Of a DNA stretch of 11,985 bases, positions 7,239 to 11,985 are shown piece after piece. Under the pieces are notes generated by a model. It was not told the DNA's origin. It was given only the letters and a program-made list of their open reading frames with translations, and searched no databases. Source of the stretch: JBFWIL01 sp050256015 (GTDB lineage Bacteria > Bacteroidota > Bacteroidia > Bacteroidales > Prolixibacteraceae); NCBI GenBank assembly GCA_050256015.1, contig JBFWIL010000063.1, positions 1 through 11,985 of the forward strand, in the 5' to 3' direction. Positions within the stretch are counted from its first letter, which is position 1, and the number at the start of each line of letters is the position of its first letter. Position numbers and translations under genes: made by a program.

Positions 7239-7253
7239 AAAGTTATCAACTTT
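7239..7253. repeat. Short inverted repeat AAAGTT-ATC-AACTTT
   Basis: This is a perfect 6-bp inverted repeat with a 3-nt centre, part of the cluster upstream of nrdJ. Alone it could easily be chance in AT-rich DNA; its interest comes from its neighbours. Confidence 0.3.
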
Positions 7254-7287
7254 CTCCTGTTATTTGTTTTATTTACATGAGCTTACG

Positions 7288-7343
7288 CTTCTTGAAATTC
7301 GAAAAAGTTTACAATTTCTGAAATTTTTCAAAATTTCAAGAGG
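7288..7343. repeat. 56-bp AT-rich inverted repeat far upstream of nrdJ
   Basis: CTTGAAATT (7291-7299) pairs with AATTTCAAG (7332-7340), extended outward by three pairs (one G-T). After a small internal loop, GAAAAA (7301-7306) pairs with TTTTTC (7324-7329). In total about 18 pairs enclose a 17-nt loop. Within it the hexamer GAAATT and its complement AATTTC alternate four times (7294, 7313, 7320, 7332), including a palindrome AATTTC-T-GAAATT at 7313-7325. It marks the border between AT-balanced DNA on the nrdJ side and the T-poor stretch on the waaA side. Confidence 0.55.
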
Positions 7344-7570
7344 AAAAATTCGCATAAAACAAGGAAGCGTTTCCGGAGCCGCAGAAGAACAAAAAACCGG
7401 GCCCCGGCCTATTCCACAGCAGCGAAACAAAAAGGGATAGAACAGGCCAAAACGAAGGGTAGAAGCCAAACCTGCCCCGGGAGGAAAACAGTCCGGTAAA
7501 AACACAAGTCCGGAATACATCAAAGAAAAGATAAGATCCCGGCCGGAAAACAGACACAAGCAGGAACGCA
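7344..7570. other. Gene-free stretch with extreme A-over-T skew on the + strand
   Basis: By hand count these 227 bases contain about 97 A and 19 T on the + strand. They consist of A-rich runs broken by CCGG/GCCGG blocks, with loosely repeated pieces such as CCGGTAAAAACACAAG (from about 7494) and CCGGAAAACAGACACAAG (from about 7543). One open frame crosses it on the minus strand, but its translation does not look like a protein. I see no RNA gene. It probably holds the 3' untranslated end of waaA, possibly a weak terminator, and otherwise spacer DNA. Confidence 0.5.
7391..7409 (-). terminator. Possible weak intrinsic terminator after waaA
   Basis: Read on the minus strand, GGCCGG-GGC-CCGGTT forms a short stem of four GC pairs plus two G-U pairs, followed by a run of T (complement of A at 7391-7396). 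It lies about 160 nt beyond the waaA stop. The stem is short, so this is tentative; no better leftward terminator is visible in the gap. Confidence 0.3.
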
Positions 7571-8803
7571 TCAGGAAGGAAAAACCCGCTTCATAATCCG
7601 GCCGGTAGCCCCCAGGTTTTCCGCCATGAAAGCCTGGCAGCGTCGGGCTATGGCTTCCCGTTCCCCTTCGTCGCCCAGCAGGCTGTCCAGGCGTTCGCCC
7701 AGCTCCGCCGCAGTATGCACCGGCCAGGCTGCCTGTCTTTCCTCCAGGTTCACCGCTTCCCTGAATTTCCTGTAATTCGGGCCGAACAGCACTGGAATGC
7801 TGTAGATGGCCGCCTCCAGCGTATTGTGGATGCCTGCCCCAAAGCCTCCGCCAATGTATGCTACGGAGGCATACCGGTAAACAGCCGACAAAATACCGAT
7901 GCAGTCGACCACCAGGATGCGGTAAACGGCCACATCCGCCCCGGCCCGGGTATAGCGCACGGCCTTTTCGGGCAGCATTTCCAGCAGCCGGCGAATGTTG
8001 GCTTCCTTCACCTCATGAGGAGCCAGGATCATTTTAACCGAAGGGTTTTGTTCCAGGTAAGCTGCCAGCAGCTCCTCGTCGGGCGGCCAGGTGCTTCCCG
8101 CCACGATCATCCTGCTGCCGGCCCGGAAACGCTCCACCACCGGCAGTTCCTTTCCGGCAGCCGCAATTTCGGCCACCCGGTCAAAGCGTGTATCGCCCGT
8201 TACGGTATGCTTTCCCGGCTGCAGAGGTTCAAGCAGCCGGGCGGAGCCGGCATCCTGCACAAAAAAATGGCTCACCCGGTCCAGCATGCGGGCATACCAG
8301 CGCCCCCGCCATCCCTTTTTAAAAAACAGCTGGTTTTCCCGAAAAATGGCCGAGACCAGGTAAAGCGGAATCTGCCGGCGGTTCAGGGCCTCAAAATAAT
8401 TTTTCCAGAACTCGTATTTAATGAAGAAAGCCATCTGCGGACATGTCAGCTCCAGGAAACGACGGACATTACGGCGGGTGTCCGCCGGAAGATAGCAAAT
8501 GTAGTCGGCAAGGGCATAGTCTTTCCGCACCTCACAGCCGGAAGGCGAAAAAAAAGTAAGCAGAATGCGAAAGTCAGGCTGCTCCCTGCGAATCGCTTCA
8601 ATCAGCGGGCGTCCCTGTTCAAACTCTCCGAGGGAAGCGCAGTGCACCCACACCAGCGGGCGGTCATCTTCCGGCTGGCCGGCAAGGTACCGGAAAGCCT
8701 CCTTCCTTCCGCGCCGCAGCAGCCGGGCTTTTTCACTAAAAGGAGCGGCCAGCACTATAGCCAGCGAATACAGGCGAATGCCCAGTTCATAGATCAGATC
8801 CAT
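7571..8803 (-). CDS. waaA: 3-deoxy-D-manno-octulosonic acid (Kdo) transferase
   Basis: This 410-aa GT-B glycosyltransferase attaches Kdo from CMP-Kdo to the lipid A precursor at the inner face of the cytoplasmic membrane. The hydrophobic N-terminus (about residues 8-21) fits the membrane anchor. Family motifs follow in order: WVHCASLGEFEQGRPLI (52-68) with the catalytic glutamate region at E60, FFSPSG (84-89), YLPAD (104-108), KYEFWKN (129-135), SAIFR (151-155), GDTRFDRV (203-210), GSTW (236-239), APHE (261-264) and the CMP-binding GGGFGAGIHNTLE (318-330), then GPNY (341-344). Length is normal. The ATG at 8803 sits just before the typical start of the anchor. It is the last gene of the leftward run, 113 nt after rnhA. 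I cannot tell from sequence whether it adds one or two Kdo residues. Confidence 0.96.
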   Translation of the reverse strand: MDLIYELGIRLYSLAIVLAAPFSEKARLLRRGRKEAFRYLAGQPEDDRPLVWVHCASLGEFEQGRPLIEAIRREQPDFRILLTFFSPSGCEVRKDYALADYICYLPADTRRNVRRFLELTCPQMAFFIKYEFWKNYFEALNRRQIPLYLVSAIFRENQLFFKKGWRGRWYARMLDRVSHFFVQDAGSARLLEPLQPGKHTVTGDTRFDRVAEIAAAGKELPVVERFRAGSRMIVAGSTWPPDEELLAAYLEQNPSVKMILAPHEVKEANIRRLLEMLPEKAVRYTRAGADVAVYRILVVDCIGILSAVYRYASVAYIGGGFGAGIHNTLEAAIYSIPVLFGPNYRKFREAVNLEERQAAWPVHTAAELGERLDSLLGDEGEREAIARRCQAFMAENLGATGRIMKRVFPS

Positions 8804-8916
8804 AATCTCCGGGAAATAAAGTCCTAAAAGTAGTAAAATACTCGTTCAAACCACTAACCCGTACGGCAGGAATAAAACAAGCCGGGAGAAAAGCCGGTTT
8901 CCGAAAAACAAAAAGA

Positions 8917-9378
8917 TCAGCTTTCCCCGTAGCCCGCATCTTCGGGCAGGCGCGCGGCCATGGAAGCCTCCACGGCCAGCCGGTCGCAGCGTTCATTTTC
9001 CGGGATGTCGGCATGCCCCTTCACCCAGACGAAGCGGACCTCATGCCTGCGGTACACCTCCAGAAAACGCTTCCAGAGATCGGGGTTTTTTCGGTTCTTA
9101 AACCCCTTCATGACCCAACCGGCCAGCCAGCCTTTTTCCACGGCATCGACCACATAACGCGAGTCGGAGTAAACGGTCACCCGGCAGGGGACCAGCTTCA
9201 GGGCTTCCAGTCCGGTGATCACCGCGAGCAACTCCATCCGGTTGTTGGTAGTGCAGCGAAACCCGCCCGAAAGCTCCCTGCGGTAACTGCCCGAAAGCAG
9301 CACTACGCCGTACCCGCCGGGTCCCGGATTTCCCCGTGCCGCCCCGTCGGTATAGATCGTTACATTGGGGATACGCAT
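8917..9378 (-). CDS. rnhA: Ribonuclease HI
   Basis: This 153-aa enzyme cuts the RNA strand of RNA-DNA hybrids, removing primers and R-loops. The metal-binding DEDD set is complete: D11 in IYTDGAARGNPGPGGYG (8-24), E49 in NNRMEL (45-50), D72 in VYSDSRYV (69-76) and D132 in ERCDRLA (129-135). The mobile catalytic histidine is H122 in WVKGHADIPEN (118-128). The basic protrusion used for substrate binding is present (WVMKGFKNRKNPDLW, 88-102). Length and architecture match the E. coli type, with no extra hybrid-binding domain. It starts 33 nt after queA and ends 113 nt before waaA. The sequence before the start is T-rich with no Shine-Dalgarno motif. Confidence 0.97.
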   Translation of the reverse strand: MRIPNVTIYTDGAARGNPGPGGYGVVLLSGSYRRELSGGFRCTTNNRMELLAVITGLEALKLVPCRVTVYSDSRYVVDAVEKGWLAGWVMKGFKNRKNPDLWKRFLEVYRRHEVRFVWVKGHADIPENERCDRLAVEASMAARLPEDAGYGES

Positions 9379-9411
9379 TGGTCGTTTATGATGAAAAAAA
9401 GCAGCTTCCGG

Positions 9412-10461
9412 TTAAAGGATCAGCATGGCGTCCCCGTAAGTACCGAAATGGTATTTTTCCTTAATAGCCACGTTGTAGGCTTCCATGACGAACTCGTAGC
9501 CCCCGAAGGCGGCCACCATCATCAGCAGGGTAGACAACGGCAGGTGGAAGTTGGTCACCATGCTGTTGGCCACGCTGAACTCATAAGGCGGGAAGATAAA
9601 CCTGTTGGTCCACCCTTCAAAGGGCTTCAGCATACCCGTGGTCGACACCGAACTTTCCAGGGTACGCATCACCGTGGTACCCACAGCGCACACATTGCAT
9701 TTGGCAGCCCGGGCCTCGTTTACCACTTCGCAGGCTTTCTCCGGAATCCAGATCTGTTCCGAATCCATTTTGTGCTTGGTCAGGTCTTCCACATCCACGT
9801 TGCGGAAGTTACCCAGTCCAACGTGCAGGGTCACAAAACCGAAATTCACGCCCAGAATTTCCAGCCGCTTCATCAGCTCGCGGCTAAAGTGCAGTCCTGC
9901 AGTCGGGGCTGCCACGGCTCCCTCATGCCGGGCGAAGATGGTCTGGTACCGGTCTTTGTCCTCCGGGTGCACCGGGCGCCGGATGAATTTGGGCAGGGGC
10001 GTTTCCCCCAGACTGTAAAGCGTATTCTTGAACTCTTCGTAAGGTCCGTCAAACAAAAAGCGCAGGGTCCGTCCCCGGGAAGTGGTGTTATCGATTACCT
10101 CGGCCACCAGCAGGTCGTCTTCACCGAAATACAATTTGTTTCCGATACGTATTTTGCGGGCCGGATCGACCAGCACGTCCCAAAGCCGCTGTTCGCGGTT
10201 CAGTTCACGCAGCAGGAAAACCTCGATCTCCGCCCCCGTCTTTTCCTTATTACCGTATAAACGGGCCGGGAACACCTTGGTGTCGTTAAAGACCATCACA
10301 TCCTGATCCCGGAAGTAGTCGGTTATGTCTTTAAAGATCCGGTGTTCAATTTTCCCGTCACTGCGGTGCAAAACCATCAGTCTGGATTCATCCCTGTTTT
10401 GAGCCGGATGCAGGGCAATCAGCTCATCCGGCAATTTGTATCTAAACTTGGATAACTTCAT
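9412..10461 (-). CDS. queA: S-adenosylmethionine:tRNA ribosyltransferase-isomerase
   Basis: This 349-aa enzyme transfers and isomerises the ribosyl group of SAM onto preQ1-modified tRNA to make epoxyqueuosine, the penultimate step of queuosine synthesis at the anticodon wobble position. Conserved segments are LPDELIALHPA (10-20), RDESRLMVL (23-31), VMVFNDTKVFPARL (55-68), GETPLPKFIRR (152-162), VAAPTAGLHF (183-192), TLHVGLGNF (211-219), AVGTTVMRTLES (259-270) and TNFHLPLSTLLMMVAAF (303-319). The usual PGY-F segment reads FPPYEF (290-295), which I remember as a feature of the Bacteroidota form. The ATG at 10461 gives the standard N-terminus. It lies 96 nt after truB, in a gap with AT-rich sequence just before the start. 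Other queuosine genes are not in the window. Confidence 0.97.
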   Translation of the reverse strand: MKLSKFRYKLPDELIALHPAQNRDESRLMVLHRSDGKIEHRIFKDITDYFRDQDVMVFNDTKVFPARLYGNKEKTGAEIEVFLLRELNREQRLWDVLVDPARKIRIGNKLYFGEDDLLVAEVIDNTTSRGRTLRFLFDGPYEEFKNTLYSLGETPLPKFIRRPVHPEDKDRYQTIFARHEGAVAAPTAGLHFSRELMKRLEILGVNFGFVTLHVGLGNFRNVDVEDLTKHKMDSEQIWIPEKACEVVNEARAAKCNVCAVGTTVMRTLESSVSTTGMLKPFEGWTNRFIFPPYEFSVANSMVTNFHLPLSTLLMMVAAFGGYEFVMEAYNVAIKEKYHFGTYGDAMLIL

Positions 10462-10557
10462 AAATATAAGGATACTAAATAATTATCTTTCAAAACACGG
10501 CACAACACCGTCATGCAGTCCATGCGAAATCTGGAGTGACCTTGTACGCAGCAATCT

Positions 10558-11271
10558 TCAATTAGTTACAAAGCTGTCTGTCTTTTCCATAAAATCGGCT
10601 ATACTCATGGCCTCTTCCACCCGGGCTTCCCCAATACGCATGCGGCGCAGGGCCGTGAGGTAAGCGCCGCTATGCAAGGCTTCGCCTATGTCCCGGGCCA
10701 GTGCCCGGATGTAGGTTCCCTTGCTGCAGACCACCCGTATTTCCGCCTCCGTTCCCGAGAAGCGGAGCAGTTCCAGTTCGCTGATCCGAACCGGGCGGGC
10801 GGTCAGTTTCACCTTTTCCCCCCGGCGGGCATGCCTGTACGCCCGTTTCCCATTTACCTTAACCGCGCTGAACAGGGGCGGCACCTGAAACTGTTCGCCC
10901 ACGAAGGAGCCAAGCGTTTCCAGCAGCATTTCACGGCCGATATGTGCGGTGGAAAATTGCCGGTCTTCTTCGGTTTCCAGGTCAAAAGAAGGAGTGGTGG
11001 CCCCCAGTTTCAGGCTTGCCAGGTATTCTTTTTCCCCGGTCTGCAAGCTTTCAATACGCGAAGTAGCTTTCCCCGTACACAGAATCATCAGTCCCGTAGC
11101 CCGCGGATCGAGCGTACCCGCATGCCCCACCTTCAGCTTTTTGACGCCCAGGACCCGGCACAGCCGATTACGGACCTTTTGCACCAGGTCGAAGGAAGTC
11201 CAGTTCAGTTCCTTGTCGAACAGCAACACTTCTCCCCCTTGAAAATCGTATTTACGGAAATGCAGCTCCAT
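10558..11271 (-). CDS. truB: tRNA pseudouridine(55) synthase
   Basis: This 237-aa enzyme converts uridine 55 in the T-loop of tRNAs to pseudouridine. The catalytic aspartate is D55 in VGHAGTLDPRATGLM (48-62). Also seen are GEVLLFDKELNWTSFD (13-28), KEY (81-83) with the active-site tyrosine Y83, PPLFSAVKVNG (131-141) and CSKGTYIRALARDIG (182-196) with the conserved arginine R189. There is no obvious C-terminal PUA domain; the protein ends soon after the catalytic fold, so it is shorter than E. coli TruB. I chose the ATG at 11271, 4 nt after the uppP stop. A start at 11295 would add 8 residues and overlap uppP. The tight spacing suggests translational coupling with uppP. Confidence 0.96.
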   Translation of the reverse strand: MELHFRKYDFQGGEVLLFDKELNWTSFDLVQKVRNRLCRVLGVKKLKVGHAGTLDPRATGLMILCTGKATSRIESLQTGEKEYLASLKLGATTPSFDLETEEDRQFSTAHIGREMLLETLGSFVGEQFQVPPLFSAVKVNGKRAYRHARRGEKVKLTARPVRISELELLRFSGTEAEIRVVCSKGTYIRALARDIGEALHSGAYLTALRRMRIGEARVEEAMSIADFMEKTDSFVTN

Positions 11272-11275
11272 TTTT

Positions 11276-11985
11276 TCAGGCTGCAAAAATAGCAATTAAG
11301 CCGATAATGAGGCAATAAACCGCAAAATAAATCAATTTTCCCTTTTTAACTATCTGTACCATCCAGCGGCAGGCCAGCCATCCGGAAAAGAAAGCAGCCA
11401 GAAAACCCGTCAGCAGGGGAAGCAGGTTTTCCGTGCCCGTACCGGTCACCCGGCCGGAGCACAGGTCAACCACGTTAGCCCCCAGGATAGGCAGGATAAC
11501 CATCAGAAAAGAAAAACGGGCCATCTCCTCCCGTTTTTTACCCAGGAGCAGTCCCGTGGCGATGGTCGATCCGCTCCGCGAGATGCCCGGCAGCACAGCC
11601 AGGGCCTGGGCCATGCCGATGAGCAGTGCATCCAGCCAGCCAATACGTTCTTTCCCGGCCCGGGTCAAAGTGGTAAAAGCCAGCAGGCAGGCCGTGACCA
11701 GAAGCATGCAGCCCACCAGCAGCAGGTTTCCCGAGAACAGGCCTTCCACCTCCCGGCGGAAAAAGATACCGATCAGGACCACAGGAAGCGTGGAAAACAG
11801 GAGCAGCCACACCAGGCGGGTTTCCTCGCTGCGCCGGAAAGAGCAGAGGGCCCGGCTCATAGCGGCAATATCACCGCGGAACACCACCACGGTGCTCAGC
11901 ACGGTAGCTCCGTGCACCACGACGGCAAAAAGCAGGTTTTCATGACCATGAACCCCGAGCAGCACGTGCCCCAGTTCCAGGTGAC
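11276..11985 (-). CDS. uppP: Undecaprenyl-diphosphatase, N-terminus outside window
   Basis: The visible 235 residues are most of UppP (BacA), a polytopic inner-membrane enzyme that dephosphorylates undecaprenyl diphosphate so that the lipid carrier can be reused for peptidoglycan and other surface polymers. The frame runs off the right edge. The first residues (HLELGHVLLG) belong just after the family's N-terminal glutamate-rich and serine-rich motif, so about 30 residues, including those catalytic glutamates, are missing. The second signature, LPGISRSGSTI (131-141 of the fragment), with its catalytic serine and arginine, is intact. About seven hydrophobic segments can be counted, including LLFAVVVHGATVLSTVVVF near the start and FAVYCLIIGLIAIFA at the end. 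The stop is 4 nt before truB. From memory, genes such as ftsX often lie upstream of uppP in Bacteroidota. Confidence 0.95.
   Translation of the reverse strand, partial: HLELGHVLLGVHGHENLLFAVVVHGATVLSTVVVFRGDIAAMSRALCSFRRSEETRLVWLLLFSTLPVVLIGIFFRREVEGLFSGNLLLVGCMLLVTACLLAFTTLTRAGKERIGWLDALLIGMAQALAVLPGISRSGSTIATGLLLGKKREEMARFSFLMVILPILGANVVDLCSGRVTGTGTENLLPLLTGFLAAFFSGWLACRWMVQIVKKGKLIYFAVYCLIIGLIAIFAA

Larger units (their letters stand above)
7101..7343 (-). promoter_or_regulatory. nrdJ upstream region, rich in inverted repeats
   Basis: This noncoding stretch should hold the nrdJ promoter and 5' leader. It contains a series of inverted repeats: CTGACT/AGTCAG (7133-7138/7154-7159), the nested palindrome at 7170-7200, a hairpin at 7205-7224, CGTC/GACG (7225-7228/7234-7237), AAAGTT/AACTTT (7239-7253) and a long AT-rich repeat at 7288-7343. 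A weak match to the Bacteroidota promoter pattern can be read on the minus strand (TTTAC, 19 nt, TATCTTGC against TTTG and TAnnTTTG), but I would not rely on it. I found no match to the B12-box sequence I remember for cobalamin riboswitches, nor to the NrdR-box consensus. The assignment rests on position and structure only. Confidence 0.5.

Noticed and set aside
7238..7250. DnaA-box-like sequence (TTATCAACT) upstream of nrdJ
   Set aside because: It matches the TTATCCACA consensus at only 7 of 9 positions and stands alone, so it is within chance expectation.
7101..7343. Cobalamin riboswitch upstream of the B12-dependent nrdJ
   Set aside because: I looked on the minus strand for the conserved B12-box and the GCCACTG core as I remember them and found neither. 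A covariance search would settle it.
7269..7571. 100-codon minus-strand ORF whose ATG overlaps the waaA stop (TGATG), suggesting a coupled gene
   Set aside because: The translation is rich in F, C, L, S and R with no recognisable fold or motif, and it mirrors the A-rich, T-poor opposite strand. It also runs through the large inverted repeat at 7288-7343. The open frame is better explained by skewed composition.
7715..8827. 370-codon plus-strand ORF opposite waaA
   Set aside because: It lies antisense to a gene with a complete set of Kdo transferase motifs and shows no protein-like features of its own.
9013..10260. 415-codon plus-strand ORF opposite rnhA and queA
   Set aside because: It spans two well-supported minus-strand genes and their spacer, and its H-, Q- and G-rich translation is typical of antisense reading of GC-rich genes.
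1..11985. Mobile element, CRISPR array, defence system or RNA gene
   Set aside because: I saw no transposase or integrase motifs, no regularly spaced repeats, no tRNA-like cloverleaf in the gaps, and no accessory gene cassette; coding DNA is accounted for by housekeeping genes.

Overview
This window looks like chromosomal DNA from a Gram-negative member of the Bacteroidota, probably order Bacteroidales. The reasons are: starts lack Shine-Dalgarno sequences and are often preceded by A-runs; WaaA implies a lipid A-based outer membrane; QueA carries an FPPYEF variant that I associate, from memory, with this phylum; and uppP-truB-queA is, from memory, a typical Bacteroidota cluster. The assignment is inference and I cannot name a genus.

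Region 1 (1-4449, + strand) is the distal part of a tryptophan biosynthesis operon: the C-terminal third of trpD, then complete trpC, trpF, trpB and trpA. Together these turn anthranilate plus PRPP into tryptophan, and every catalytic residue I looked for is present. The genes are separated by unusually long, A-rich, hairpin-containing spacers. A 64-codon ORF of unknown function follows trpA. It ends at an intrinsic terminator, with a second, symmetric and probably bidirectional terminator just beyond it.

Region 2 (4545-7100, - strand) is nrdJ, a complete adenosylcobalamin-dependent class II ribonucleotide reductase of 851 aa that converges on the trp operon. Upstream of it lies a 470-bp gene-free interval. 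The half next to nrdJ (7101-7343) is crowded with inverted repeats and is the best candidate regulatory region in the window. The other half (7344-7570) is extremely T-poor on the + strand and may hold a weak terminator for the genes upstream on the minus strand.

Region 3 (7571-11985, - strand, transcribed right to left) is a run of uppP (5' end outside the window), truB, queA, rnhA and waaA. It combines envelope functions (undecaprenyl carrier recycling, Kdo transfer to lipid A) with tRNA modification (pseudouridine-55, queuosine) and RNase HI. uppP and truB are 4 nt apart; the others are 33-113 nt apart.

I found no mobile element, CRISPR array, tRNA, rRNA, toxin-antitoxin or defence system. 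The coding content is ordinary housekeeping. The unexplained signals are noncoding: the inverted-repeat cluster upstream of nrdJ, a recurrent A-run/CA element at fixed distance from trp start codons, a strand-fixed A-over-T skew in the spacers, and the small orphan ORF after trpA.
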